Assembly: GCF_017427765.1 (NCBI RefSeq)
Contig: NZ_JAFRSC010000027.1
Span: 55,061-119,060, forward strand
Direction of reading: 5' to 3'
Length of the DNA: 64,000 bases
DNA from: Methanobrevibacter sp.
GTDB lineage: Archaea > Methanobacteriota > Methanobacteria > Methanobacteriales > Methanobacteriaceae
In this document: positions 1-7,874 of the stretch, in pieces
How positions within the stretch are numbered: the first letter of the stretch is position 1
How the letters are laid out: each line of letters starts with the position of its first letter
Made by a program: the position numbers and the translations under genes
The notes under the pieces: generated by a model
Seen by the model: only the letters and a program-made list of their open reading frames with translations
Database searches by the model: none
Told to the model about the DNA's origin: nothing

Positions 1-1033
1 TTATCCAGTATTCATCCAATCCTTTAAAGGAAGTGCAGTCCCTTACAATGATTCCTCTTTTCATCAACTCCAAAGCCAATTCACTTGCAGTAAATCCTGT
101 GTCTTTAACTCCAATCAGCATGAAATTTGATTTTGAAGGAAATACATTTAAAGAATCGATTTTTGACAGTTCATCATATAAGTATTGTCTTGATTCAATT
201 CCCTTTTTGATTGAATCACGAATATATTCCTTATCCCTGAATGTGTTAAGGGCAGCTGCAAAGGATAATCTTGTAAGTGAAAATACCGGTTTGATTCTGT
301 GCATGTATTCTATAATTTCTGCACAGGCAAGACCATAACCGATTCTCATGCCTGCCAGACCCAATACCTTGGACATGGTACGGATAATGAATATATTGTC
401 AAATTCATCGATTAAATCCTTATTGGTAACTTCGGAATATTCAAAGTAAGCTTCATCAATGACAATTAGAATTTCAGGGTTTTTTGAAGCAATTTGCTTT
501 AAAACATCCTTTTCTATTAATGTGCCTGTAGGATTGTTTGGAGTGCATAGAAAAATCATTTTAGTCTTTTCGGTGATTGCATCAAATATTGAATCCAAAT
601 CCAACTCATTTTTTTCCAAATCCCATCTTGCATAAACCGGACGGGCACCGTACTGCTGAAGCAGATATTCATAGTACATGTAAGACGGCAAAGGCACTAT
701 AAACTCATCGCCATCGTCAATGAATGTTTTTGCCAAAACGTCAATGATTTCATCAGCCCCATCCCCTCCAATAATGACCTGATTATCTTCAACACCGGAG
801 TAATCAGCCATTTCTGCTACAAGCTCCTTTAATTGAGATTCCGGATACCTATTGATTGATTTAATCTCGTTTTTAATAGCTTCCATTGCTTTAGGAGACG
901 GACCCCACGGATTTTCATTGGAACCCAATTTGATAATCTCATCCTTATTTAAGTTAAATTCCTCGGCAATCTCATCCTGAGACCTGCCGGGAACGTATGA
1001 ATCCATTTCATCTACTATTTTTCTAGCCTTCAT
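1..1033 (-). CDS. hisC: Histidinol-phosphate aminotransferase, C-terminus beyond the window
   Basis: PLP-dependent class I/II aminotransferase that converts imidazole-acetol phosphate and glutamate to histidinol phosphate in histidine biosynthesis (cytoplasm). I translated it by hand from the ATG at 1033; 344 codons lie in the window and the last 20-30 residues are cut off. Visible motifs: [10 protein letters not shown] near residues 38-47 (HisC N-terminal signature), NNPTG at 166-170, DEAYFEY at 193-199 (Asp that contacts the pyridine nitrogen), and [15 protein letters not shown] at 219-233, with Lys222 as the expected Schiff-base lysine. It is the last visible gene of a three-gene minus-strand operon, starting 2 nt after the stop of the gamma-carbonic-anhydrase-like gene, so it is probably translationally coupled. 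HisC-like enzymes can also act on aromatic amino acids, so the substrate is inferred from family. Confidence 0.9.
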   Translation of the reverse strand, partial: MKARKIVDEMDSYVPGRSQDEIAEEFNLNKDEIIKLGSNENPWGPSPKAMEAIKNEIKSINRYPESQLKELVAEMADYSGVEDNQVIIGGDGADEIIDVLAKTFIDDGDEFIVPLPSYMYYEYLLQQYGARPVYARWDLEKNELDLDSIFDAITEKTKMIFLCTPNNPTGTLIEKDVLKQIASKNPEILIVIDEAYFEYSEVTNKDLIDEFDNIFIIRTMSKVLGLAGMRIGYGLACAEIIEYMHRIKPVFSLTRLSFAAALNTFRDKEYIRDSIKKGIESRQYLYDELSKIDSLNVFPSKSNFMLIGVKDTGFTASELALELMKRGIIVRDCTSFKGLDEYWI

Positions 1034-1035
1034 TA

Positions 1036-1518
1036 TTAGTCTTCCGCATATTGTTTAGAAAGTTTAACGTAATTGTCTGCATTATCCTGAATAAGTTTTA
1101 TCTGTTCGTCACTGAGTTGCTTGACGGCTTTTGCCGGAACTCCCAATATCAAGCTGCCTTCAGGAAATTCTTTTCCTTCACTGACTACGGCACCTGCGCC
1201 GACAATTGAATTTTTTGAAATGTGGGCGCCATTCAATACTGTGGCGTTCATGCCGATTAAAACATTATCATCCAGCTTACAGCCATGAACAACAGCACCA
1301 TGACCTACAGAAACATTTTCGCCGATTATTACTGGAAATCCCTTAGTACAGTGAACAACACAGTTGTCCTGAACATTGGAGTTGTTACCAATAGTAATGG
1401 AGTCTGTATCTCCTCTTATTACGGCACCATGCCATACAGAGACATCTTCTCCGAGTTCAACATTTCCGAATACCTGTGCGCCTGGGCATATTATAACAGA
1501 GTCTTTTTTATTTTCCAT
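1036..1518 (-). CDS. Gamma-carbonic anhydrase-like left-handed beta-helix protein
   Basis: A 160-residue protein of the gamma-carbonic anhydrase / PaaY-YrdA hexapeptide family. The left-handed beta-helix repeats run from about residue 10 to 125, followed by a C-terminal helix. The three metal-binding histidines of the family are present as His56 (VVHC), His73 (VGHG) and His78 (VVHG), with the conserved Arg35, Asp37, Gln50 and Asp51. It lacks the extended acidic loop of the Methanosarcina Cam enzyme, so it is closer to the CamH/YrdA type; carbonic anhydrase activity is possible but many relatives have no proven reaction. The ATG at 1518 follows a modest GGCGAT ribosome-binding site. It sits 12 nt after the nucleotidylyltransferase stop and 2 nt before hisC. 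An acyltransferase role is the main alternative. Confidence 0.85.
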   Translation of the reverse strand: MENKKDSVIICPGAQVFGNVELGEDVSVWHGAVIRGDTDSITIGNNSNVQDNCVVHCTKGFPVIIGENVSVGHGAVVHGCKLDDNVLIGMNATVLNGAHISKNSIVGAGAVVSEGKEFPEGSLILGVPAKAVKQLSDEQIKLIQDNADNYVKLSKQYAED

Positions 1519-1530
1519 AATATCGCCAAA

Positions 1531-2814
1531 TTATTCTTTTTTCTTATTTTTATCTTGTATAATATGATTCTGTTTTACCAATACTCTTGTATCGGAGGGG
1601 ACATCATCATATAATAAAACCCCAGAACCGATAGTGGAATTGTGGCCCACTTTAACACCGGGTGAAAAACTGGAATTGATTCCTGTTTTTACCGAATCAC
1701 CGATGATGGAACCTAGTTTGCGTCTTCCACTGTCAATCATCTGATTTTTGATTTTGGTTTTAACCGGACGGTTGTCGAATCTTAGATTTGCAATGTTGGT
1801 TCCCGCAGCTATGTTGCAGTTGGACCCGATTACAGAATCTCCGACATAACTTAAATGGCTAACGTTAGTATTTTCCATGACAATTGAATTTTTAATTTCA
1901 ACTGCATTTCCGACATGTACATGGTCACCGAAGTAGGAATTGCCCCTAATATATGAATTAGGACCTATATCGCAGTTTTTACCTATGTAGACATTGCCTT
2001 CAATGTATACTCCCGCACGGATAATGCTTCCTTCATCCAAAAATACTTCTCCGTGAATGTGGGCTCCTTCTTCGACAACACCTTTAATTTCAGTCTTAAG
2101 CTGGCTGATTAGCTCTTCATTAACTTCGATTAATTCCCATGGACGGCCGACATCAATCCAATCCTTGTTGGTTTTATGACCTATTACAGTTTTGCCGTCG
2201 GCAATCTGTAAGGATACTGAATCGGTAATCTCATATTCTCCACGTTCGGAAAGTTCTGTTTTTGCAATCTTTTCGAAAATATCCTTATTGAAAATGTATA
2301 TCCCTGCATTTACAAGGTTGCTTGGAGCTTCCTCTTTTTTAGGCTTTTCTACAATTTTTTTAATATTGCCGTCTTCAATTTCGACAACACCGAATGCTGA
2401 AGGATCCTCCACTTCTGTTAGAACCATAAGCGTATCAGGTTTCATATAATTGTATTTTTTGATGATTTCATTGATGATTTCATTGTCTAAAATGATATCA
2501 CCGTTTAAAACAATCAGACTGTCCTCAATAAAATCTTCACCATATGAAATCGCATTGGCGGTTCCCAGAAATGCTTCCTGTTTCTGGTAGGTAATGTTTA
2601 CGCCAAACTCACTACCGTCACCAAAATATTCACGAACCATTTCCTCTTTATAACGGACAATAAGTAAAATATCCTTGATACCATTGTCCCTTAATGATTC
2701 AATGTTATATTGAATGATTGGTTTTCCAGCAACCGGCAACATGGTTTTAGGCTTTGTAAGTGTTAATGGCCTCATCCTAGAACCTTCACCGGCACTTAAA
2801 ATAATTGCTTTCAC
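1531..2814 (-). CDS. Bifunctional sugar-1-phosphate nucleotidylyltransferase/acetyltransferase (archaeal GlmU-like)
   Basis: A 427-residue two-domain enzyme expected to make UDP-GlcNAc or a related nucleotide sugar, by uridylyl (or thymidylyl) transfer and possibly N-acetylation of the amino sugar phosphate. The N-terminal Rossmann-like domain (1-235) has the nucleotide-binding signature AGEGSRMRPLT at 8-18, LNGDII with metal-binding Asp106, and IDVGRPWEL near 220-228. The C-terminal half (about 245-410) is a hexapeptide left-handed beta-helix. The layout matches archaeal GlmU-like enzymes such as those of Sulfolobus and Methanocaldococcus. The start is a GTG at 2814 preceded by AAGGGGAT (2822-2829); no better start exists in frame. 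It is first in the operon. With glmM nearby (4160-5497) it would complete the end of the UDP-GlcNAc pathway for pseudomurein and glycans. Exact sugar specificity cannot be read from the sequence. Confidence 0.88.
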   Translation of the reverse strand: MKAIILSAGEGSRMRPLTLTKPKTMLPVAGKPIIQYNIESLRDNGIKDILLIVRYKEEMVREYFGDGSEFGVNITYQKQEAFLGTANAISYGEDFIEDSLIVLNGDIILDNEIINEIIKKYNYMKPDTLMVLTEVEDPSAFGVVEIEDGNIKKIVEKPKKEEAPSNLVNAGIYIFNKDIFEKIAKTELSERGEYEITDSVSLQIADGKTVIGHKTNKDWIDVGRPWELIEVNEELISQLKTEIKGVVEEGAHIHGEVFLDEGSIIRAGVYIEGNVYIGKNCDIGPNSYIRGNSYFGDHVHVGNAVEIKNSIVMENTNVSHLSYVGDSVIGSNCNIAAGTNIANLRFDNRPVKTKIKNQMIDSGRRKLGSIIGDSVKTGINSSFSPGVKVGHNSTIGSGVLLYDDVPSDTRVLVKQNHIIQDKNKKKE

Positions 2815-2867
2815 TTTGACTATCCCCTTAAAACTAAATCTAATAATAATATATCTTTAACTCTTAA

Positions 2868-2875
2868 CATATAAA
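2868..2875 (-). promoter_or_regulatory. Probable TATA box of the nucleotidylyltransferase-hisC operon
   Basis: TTTATATG on the minus strand, about 55 nt upstream of the GTG at 2814. An archaeal start about 25 nt downstream would give a leader near 30 nt that still contains the AAGGGGAT ribosome-binding site. Inferred from position and composition only. Confidence 0.5.
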
Positions 2876-2915
2876 TTAACTTTACTAATTCAAATAACTA
2901 ATTTTAAATAATATG

Positions 2916-2924
2916 TTAAATATA
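2916..2924 (+). promoter_or_regulatory. Possible TATA box of the rubredoxin gene
   Basis: TTAAATATA lies 58 nt upstream of the rubredoxin ATG, in the 167-nt divergent region. In such AT-rich DNA several alternatives exist, for example the TTTTAAATAATAT stretch around 2902-2914. Confidence 0.35.
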
Positions 2925-2981
2925 GAAAAATAATAATTAGCTATTACTTGTTAATAGTGAAACTTAAAGGAGATTATTAAA

Positions 2982-3149
2982 ATGACTATCTATGTATGTT
3001 TACATTGCGAATACAGATTTGACTCAGAAAAAGGTGACCCTGCTTACAACATCCCTGCTGGAGCAACTCCTGCAGACATGCCAGATGACTGGGTTTGCCC
3101 AGAATGTGCTGCTCTCGGAGTAGACGCATTTATTGCAGAAGAAGAATAA
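2982..3149 (+). CDS. Rubredoxin
   Basis: A 55-residue protein read directly from the nucleotide sequence. It has the two iron-binding knuckles of rubredoxin, CLHC (Cys6, Cys9) and CPEC (Cys39, Cys42), and the intervening GDP (18-20) and PDDWVCPEC (34-42) segments that define the family. It should bind one iron through four cysteines and carry single electrons in the cytoplasm, in methanogens typically to oxygen- or peroxide-detoxifying proteins such as rubrerythrin or F420H2 oxidase. A strong ribosome-binding site AAAGGAG (2966-2972) sits 9 nt before the ATG. It is transcribed alone, divergently from the nucleotidylyltransferase operon, and its stop codon is embedded in a terminator hairpin. 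The tail is acidic (AEEE). No partner gene is adjacent. Confidence 0.95.
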   Translation: MTIYVCLHCEYRFDSEKGDPAYNIPAGATPADMPDDWVCPECAALGVDAFIAEEE

Positions 3150-3172
3150 ATCTTCTTCTTTAAACTTTTTTT
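3137..3172 (+). terminator. Stem-loop plus T-run after the rubredoxin gene
   Basis: A perfect 9-bp inverted repeat, AGAAGAAGA (3137-3145) and TCTTCTTCT (3151-3159), with loop ATAAA, then T7 at 3166-3172. The stem overlaps the last codons and stop of rubredoxin. Confidence 0.7.
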
Positions 3173-3276
3173 ATAATTTAAACATTAATTATTTTTTAGA
3201 TATTTTGAAAAAAATTAGATATATTTACCATTTTTGGTTAATATTTAAATATTTTAATAATCAGACTATTAACTAA

Positions 3277-3296
3277 TAACAGATTACTGTCTGTTA
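3277..3296. promoter_or_regulatory. Operator-like inverted repeat upstream of the DUF4012-like gene
   Basis: TAACAGA (3277-3283) and TCTGTTA (3290-3296) form a perfect 7-bp inverted repeat with a 6-nt spacer. It lies about 57 nt before the ATG at 3353 and 25-35 nt downstream of an AT-rich TATA candidate (3237-3250), so it would overlap the transcription start. A repressor site is possible; no regulator is known. Confidence 0.3.
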
Positions 3297-3352
3297 ATAA
3301 TTTTTACAAATTGTACAAATATGATTTTAAAAATAAGTGTGGGAATTAAAAA

Positions 3353-4072
3353 ATGAAGAGAACAAAAAAATTAATCATAGCAATTCTTCTTGTAATTCTT
3401 TTGGGATTATTGACTGTAATTGCTGGAGCATTGTTCATGACTCCGGATTTAACACAAGAAGATAAAAACATACTTGTTTTAGCTTCAGACAAATATGAAC
3501 AGCCGCACGGTAGTGTAGATATGGGATTCATGGTCCACTTAGAAAACGGACACCTGAAAAATTATACCCCAGTATACCCTGGTGGTATGTCACATCCTTC
3601 ACAGGCTGCTCCGGGAGGCATTGGCGGAAACATGATGCTTCACGATTGTCTTTGGGATGGAACAGATCAAGGTATGGATTATGCAAAAGAGATTGTAGAA
3701 GCCAATACCGGAATGCATGCGGATGCAGTAGTTATTGTATATGATGAAGCTATGGACAGTGTTATTGATTCCATCAGACCACTTTATGTTGATGGCGAAC
3801 CAACAAACCTCAGTGCTGCAGATATTGTCCGTTCAAACGACGCATACAACGGTTATGCAGGCAGTGAAAATGTTCAAGGAACAATGTCCAGAGGAGATGC
3901 AGTTATGGTATTAACCAAAGCACTAGCCAATGCTACAAAAGATCCTGACAAGAAAAATACCATGATACAAACTGCTTTAAAAGAATATTCAAACGGAAAT
4001 ATTCTTATGAAACCGGACGGTTCATTTACAAAATTGCTTGCTACAAAAGGATTTGAAAGTTTATCACATTAA
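3353..4072 (+). CDS. Secreted or membrane-anchored protein resembling DUF4012
   Basis: A 239-residue protein with a positively charged start (MKRTKK) and one hydrophobic segment at about 7-29, ending in AGALF, so either a signal peptide or an N-terminal anchor with the rest outside the cell. The segment NILVLASDKYEQPHGSVDMGF (about residues 39-59), followed by NGHL and a Gly/Pro-rich stretch, resembles the opening of DUF4012 domains, which are distantly related to LytR-CpsA-Psr proteins; this match is from memory of the pattern and is tentative. No catalytic motif is evident to me. The gene is monocistronic, converges on glmM and ends in a strong terminator. The ribosome-binding site is weak (GGGAA about 8 nt before the ATG). 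Its function is unknown. Confidence 0.75.
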   Translation: MKRTKKLIIAILLVILLGLLTVIAGALFMTPDLTQEDKNILVLASDKYEQPHGSVDMGFMVHLENGHLKNYTPVYPGGMSHPSQAAPGGIGGNMMLHDCLWDGTDQGMDYAKEIVEANTGMHADAVVIVYDEAMDSVIDSIRPLYVDGEPTNLSAADIVRSNDAYNGYAGSENVQGTMSRGDAVMVLTKALANATKDPDKKNTMIQTALKEYSNGNILMKPDGSFTKLLATKGFESLSH

Positions 4073-4073
4073 T

Positions 4074-4110
4074 CTTTAAAGAATCATTTATTCTTTAAAG
4101 AACTTTTTTT
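4074..4110 (+). terminator. Plus-strand intrinsic-type terminator
   Basis: A perfect 10-bp stem, CTTTAAAGAA (4074-4083) with TTCTTTAAAG (4091-4100), 7-nt loop, then T7 at 4104-4110. It starts directly after the stop of the 3353-4072 gene. Confidence 0.75.
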
Positions 4111-4128
4111 ATTTTAACTTTGAATTTT

Positions 4129-4161
4129 AAAAAAAATAGTTTAGAAGATTGTGAATCTTCT
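4129..4161 (-). terminator. Minus-strand intrinsic-type terminator of apgM-glmM
   Basis: AGAAGATT (4143-4150) and AATCTTCT (4154-4161) form a perfect 8-bp stem with a GTG loop. Reading on the minus strand it is followed by T8 (4136 to 4129). The stem overlaps the TAG stop of glmM (4160-4162). Confidence 0.7.
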
Positions 4162-5497
4162 ATAAGTTTTCGTTAATTATTTTTACACAGGTTTTCCTGA
4201 TGGATTCTGCACGATTTTCATCACGGGACTCTAAAGTTATTCTGATGTAATCTTCAGTTCCGGAAGGTCTTATCAATACCCAGCTGTCATCTTCAAATGT
4301 CAGTCTTACACCATCAATTGAATTGACATCAACGATATCATCAAAAGCCCCCTTAAGCAATTCTTCCATGTTTTCCATTACCTTGATTTTGGCTTCCTTG
4401 GAGCAAGTAATCTTTTCACGTATATTCGGATATGACGGGATCTGCGCTAAAAGTTCAGATAATTTACCGTCCCTTGATACAATTTCAGCCATCCTCAAAC
4501 CTGAAAGAATTCCGTCAGGACACATGCAGAAGTCTGGATGCAACCAGGTTCCAGAAGGCTCTCCGCCGAAGCTTGCATTCTTTTCAATTATTACTTCAGC
4601 AACATTAACATCACCAACAGGAGTTCTTAGAATTTCACCTTTTACTGATTCGTCCATGCATAATCCTGCATCAACAGTTGTTACAATATCACCGTCGAAT
4701 TCTTTGGATATTAATGCCAAAAGTGAATCAAATGGGGAAATGTTACCTTTCTCATCAACAGTAATCATTCTGTCGGCATCACCATCATGAGCTATTCCAA
4801 GATCTGCGCCAATAGCTACGACAGTTTTCATGAGATTTCCAAGGTTTTCAGCATTAGGTTCAGGATTTCTTCCGGGGAAAAATCCGTCAGGCTGTGAATT
4901 TAAAGTGGTTACTTCGCATCCTGCTTTTCTAAATACTAAAGGTGATATTTCGCTTCCAGCACCGGATGCACAGTCAATAACTACTTTTAAACCTTTTTTG
5001 ATGTCAACCATTCCAACTAAATCATCAACGTATTGGCCTTTGATTTCCTCGTTGACGCTTAATGAACCTACTTTATCCCAGCTTACTGAAACATATGATT
5101 TTTCGCCATATATTTTCTCAATTTCAGCTTCCTGAGCTGAAGTGTAAGCCATTCCATTTTTGTTCCATAACTTTATCCCGTTATATTGGGAAGGATTATG
5201 TGATGCGGTCAGCATAATTCCTGCGTTGGCATCAAGTTTTTCGGTAGCATAACCAACCAAAGGAGTTGGAACCATTCCAATTTTAATTACATTGACTCCA
5301 CTTTCAAGCAATCCAGCACATATTGCCTGGTCAAGCATCTTATTTGTTGTTCTTGTATCATAACCAAGTACAACAGTTCCGGCATTGCCCAGATAGTATG
5401 CTAAAGATTTACCGACATTTAATGCAAGCTCACAAGTTACCTCAGAGCCTATTAATCCTCTGATTCCTGATGTTCCAAACAGTTTTTTTGCTACCAT
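4160..5497 (-). CDS. glmM: Phosphoglucosamine mutase
   Basis: A 445-residue alpha-D-phosphohexomutase that should interconvert glucosamine-6-phosphate and glucosamine-1-phosphate, the step before UDP-GlcNAc formation. The four family signatures are present in order: active-site phosphoserine loop TASHNPS with Ser99, metal-binding loop HDGDADR with Asp238, Asp240 and Asp242, the sugar-binding GEPSG, and the C-terminal phosphate loop RPSGTEDYIRI. The N-terminal FGTSGIRG (7-14) is also typical of the family. Length fits archaeal GlmM. The ATG at 5497 has AGGTGGT about 5 nt upstream. It begins 8 nt after apgM ends, so the two form an operon; it uses a TAG stop inside a terminator stem. Archaeal members can also act on mannose or glucose phosphates, so specificity is by family. 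Confidence 0.9.
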   Translation of the reverse strand: MVAKKLFGTSGIRGLIGSEVTCELALNVGKSLAYYLGNAGTVVLGYDTRTTNKMLDQAICAGLLESGVNVIKIGMVPTPLVGYATEKLDANAGIMLTASHNPSQYNGIKLWNKNGMAYTSAQEAEIEKIYGEKSYVSVSWDKVGSLSVNEEIKGQYVDDLVGMVDIKKGLKVVIDCASGAGSEISPLVFRKAGCEVTTLNSQPDGFFPGRNPEPNAENLGNLMKTVVAIGADLGIAHDGDADRMITVDEKGNISPFDSLLALISKEFDGDIVTTVDAGLCMDESVKGEILRTPVGDVNVAEVIIEKNASFGGEPSGTWLHPDFCMCPDGILSGLRMAEIVSRDGKLSELLAQIPSYPNIREKITCSKEAKIKVMENMEELLKGAFDDIVDVNSIDGVRLTFEDDSWVLIRPSGTEDYIRITLESRDENRAESIRKTCVKIINENL

Positions 5498-5505
5498 ATT
5501 ACCAC

Positions 5506-6744
5506 CTATGCTCCGAATTTATGGGCATAATTCATTAAATCCATCATTATGTTCATTACATCTGATCCTCTGATTCTGTTAAGTCCGCCTTTTGCACAGG
5601 CAACTTCTGAAAACTCACAAACATCATCGACTCTTACTTCAGGACCCCTTATCAATACAGGCACTGGATCTCCTGAGTGGTTCATGACAGATATTGGAGT
5701 TGAATGATCAGCTGTCAGGAAGATATAAACGTCTTCGAGTTTTATTAATTCACTCATTACCACTTCATCGACCTTTTCAATGAATTCCTTTTTCTCGACT
5801 GTCTGACCGTCGTGGCCTGCCTCATCGGCTCCATCAATGTTTATCAAGAAAAAGTCATGGTCTGAGTTTTTAACCTGGTCTACGATTGTGTCACGAATAT
5901 TGTACAGATTGGTGTCAATTCCCCCAGTCACGTCTTCCATTTCAATAACGTCCATTCCGGCAAATCTTCCGATTCCCATAATTAGGCCAGTTTCAGCAAT
6001 ACATGCTGAGTTTACTTCATATTTATCGTTTAGGGATTCCACACTAGGCACTTCACCGGCACCACGAGGAATGACAATGTTAGCTGGAGGTTCGCCGGCT
6101 TCGATTCTTTTTACATTAACAGGATGGTCCTTAACCATTTCATATGTTTTTACAACCAGTTTGTTTAGAATATCTGCAGTTTTTGCAGCTTCCGGTGTAT
6201 CATCTAAAGGTTTGACTTCTTTTGGTTTGTTGCCTTCAACTTTAGGGTCTGCATCACTTACTTTTCCGGAGAGTCCTTCTCCCCTTAAAACCAGAACCGC
6301 CCTGTGACCTGTTGATTCTTTGAAAATGATTTTTACATCAGGATAATCTTCTAGAACCATTTTGTTCAGTTCATCAACTATTTCCTTAGTACCTTCCTTA
6401 ATTCTTCCGGCACGCCTGTCGGTTACGATTAAATCTTCATCGACAGTTGAGAAGTTGCATCTAAATGCAATGTCTCCCGCAAGCACATCCACACCTACAC
6501 CATTTGCCTCAAACGGTCCTCTTCCTGTGTAGACTTCATAAGGATTGTAACCTAAAATTGATAAATGTGCGGTGTCACTTCCAGGTATGATTCCCGGAGC
6601 TATTGAGTCCATGATTCCAGTAATTCCTTCAGCAGCCATTTTGTCCATATTAGGTGTGTTTGCCGCTTCAAGAGGAGTTTTATTTCCAAATTCTTTAATA
6701 GGACGGTCCCCCATACCATCCATAATTAAAATAAGACCTTTCAT
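5506..6744 (-). CDS. apgM: 2,3-bisphosphoglycerate-independent phosphoglycerate mutase, archaeal type
   Basis: A 412-residue alkaline-phosphatase-superfamily enzyme that interconverts 3- and 2-phosphoglycerate in glycolysis/gluconeogenesis. Counting from my chosen start, the metal-binding MDGMGDRP is at 8-15, [13 protein letters not shown] at 54-66 carries the presumed phosphoserine (Ser56), and TADHSTP near the C-terminus supplies metal ligands. The length matches the archaeal aPGAM family. I chose the ATG at 6744 instead of the in-frame GTG at 6753, because that GTG lies inside the ribosome-binding site AAAGGTGAT and the protein then begins with the canonical [10 protein letters not shown]. 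It is first in an operon with glmM, sharing a probable promoter in the AT-rich 6771-6800 stretch. Confidence 0.92.
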   Translation of the reverse strand: MKGLILIMDGMGDRPIKEFGNKTPLEAANTPNMDKMAAEGITGIMDSIAPGIIPGSDTAHLSILGYNPYEVYTGRGPFEANGVGVDVLAGDIAFRCNFSTVDEDLIVTDRRAGRIKEGTKEIVDELNKMVLEDYPDVKIIFKESTGHRAVLVLRGEGLSGKVSDADPKVEGNKPKEVKPLDDTPEAAKTADILNKLVVKTYEMVKDHPVNVKRIEAGEPPANIVIPRGAGEVPSVESLNDKYEVNSACIAETGLIMGIGRFAGMDVIEMEDVTGGIDTNLYNIRDTIVDQVKNSDHDFFLINIDGADEAGHDGQTVEKKEFIEKVDEVVMSELIKLEDVYIFLTADHSTPISVMNHSGDPVPVLIRGPEVRVDDVCEFSEVACAKGGLNRIRGSDVMNIMMDLMNYAHKFGA

Positions 6745-6841
6745 AAATATCACCTTTATAAAATATACTGTTATAAAGTTTATTTTTTAATAGTTAAATA
6801 ATTTATTTAAAAATGAGTTTAATTAATTAAAAATAAGTTTA

Positions 6842-6848
6842 CAAAAAA
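6842..6848 (-). terminator. Oligo-T terminator of the DUF92 gene
   Basis: T7 on the minus strand directly after the TAA at 6851. There is no obvious hairpin, but archaeal transcription can stop at such runs. Confidence 0.5.
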
Positions 6849-6850
6849 AG

Positions 6851-7549
6851 TTAAATCAGTATAATTCCGACAATAGCTCCGACAATTGTTGCAATTAAAT
6901 TTACATGCTCGTTTGTAAGCAAGTCATTATTTTCAAAAACAGCTCCCAGAATACTGTCCATAAAGCATCCCACTGTTCCGGAAACTATTGAAACAAGAAT
7001 CGCAGATACCGGATTTGCCACAATTCCCAAAAGATATGCTGCAATACCGATTATAGCCGCACCAACCATTCCTGAAACTGTTCCCAAAACTGAAACCGCA
7101 CCGTTGGTACCCGGATCCACTTTTTGAAATGTTGTGATTAGTCTAGGTTCCTGGTCGAGTACTCCAATTTCAGAACCTAATGTATCGGCAGTCGCTGTTG
7201 CAATAGCTCCGATGAATCCTCCTACAAACGGCAGGTAATATCCTCCGAATGCAGCCATAAAACAGGCCACAACACCATTTGAAATTACGTTTTTAGAGGT
7301 TCTTCTTCCTTCAAATTCCCCTAAAGATAATTTATATTTTTTTGAAAACTTGGTTGCAAGAAGACACATTACCAAAAATAAGACAATAAGCAACAGCCAG
7401 TTTGTTCCGGCTGAAAAAATGATTACAACACCCATAAAAATCATGACTGCTGAACCGAATAAATCCAGAGATTTTCTTCTGTATGTTATGAAACCCAAAA
7501 TAAATAATAGAATTACATAAACCCAATTAATCATTATTGCTTCAACCAT
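6851..7549 (-). CDS. DUF92 / TIGR00297 family membrane protein
   Basis: A 232-residue integral membrane protein with about six hydrophobic segments (roughly 8-22, 31-46, 50-66, 90-120, 148-172, 176-200, 214-232). It carries the DUF92 hallmarks GRRTSKNVISNG (81-92), ADTLGSEIG (121-129) and DPGTNGAVSVLGT (145-157). The plant and cyanobacterial member VTE6 is a phytyl-phosphate kinase, so an isoprenoid-phosphate kinase role, for example geranylgeranyl phosphate salvage for archaeal lipids, is a reasonable but unproven guess. The first ATG at 7549 is used; MetVal at 7534 (MINW) is an alternative start and neither has a strong ribosome-binding site. It is a single gene lying between apgM and ALP1, with its own promoter and T-run. 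Confidence 0.85.
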   Translation of the reverse strand: MVEAIMINWVYVILLFILGFITYRRKSLDLFGSAVMIFMGVVIIFSAGTNWLLLIVLFLVMCLLATKFSKKYKLSLGEFEGRRTSKNVISNGVVACFMAAFGGYYLPFVGGFIGAIATATADTLGSEIGVLDQEPRLITTFQKVDPGTNGAVSVLGTVSGMVGAAIIGIAAYLLGIVANPVSAILVSIVSGTVGCFMDSILGAVFENNDLLTNEHVNLIATIVGAIVGIILI

Positions 7550-7590
7550 AGTATCAACAAACCTATGTTTTTATTAAATTATGTTTAAAA

Positions 7591-7600
7591 TTATATAAAA
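7591..7600 (-). promoter_or_regulatory. Probable TATA box of the DUF92 gene
   Basis: TTTTATATAA on the minus strand, about 42 nt upstream of the ATG at 7549. A start 25 nt downstream gives a leader of about 25 nt. Confidence 0.55.
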
Positions 7601-7846
7601 AGATTTAGTTAAATCCTCGTTTTAAAAAGCATGAGAAAAATGATAATTTTACCTATTTTTTGAATATCCAGAAACTGAATGAAAATTTGTGTGCTTTTAA
7701 TTAAAATAACGATTAATTATATTAATTTTAATTGATTTAAATATTAAAATATTAATTGAATTTTTAATTAAATTATATGTTGAATTATAAAAAATAAAAA
7801 AGAAGTTTGGTAATATATATGTACAAGTAAAAATTATTAAATTTCT

Positions 7847-7874
7847 AAAAAAATAAGAAAAAATTAAGAAAAAA
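7847..7874 (-). terminator. Triple oligo-T terminator after ALP1
   Basis: Three T-runs on the minus strand follow the ALP1 stop immediately: T6 (7869-7874), T6 (7858-7863) and T7 (7847-7853). This fits hairpin-independent archaeal termination. Confidence 0.6.

Larger units (their letters stand above)
7550..7874. other. Intergenic region between the DUF92 gene and ALP1
   Basis: A 325-nt AT-rich gap holding the DUF92 promoter at its left end and the ALP1 terminator T-runs at its right end. I see no ORF, RNA gene or repeat in the middle part (about 7620-7840). Confidence 0.6.

Noticed and set aside
6745..6753. GTG at 6753 as the apgM start
   Set aside because: It lies inside the ribosome-binding site. 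The ATG at 6744 gives the canonical N-terminus.
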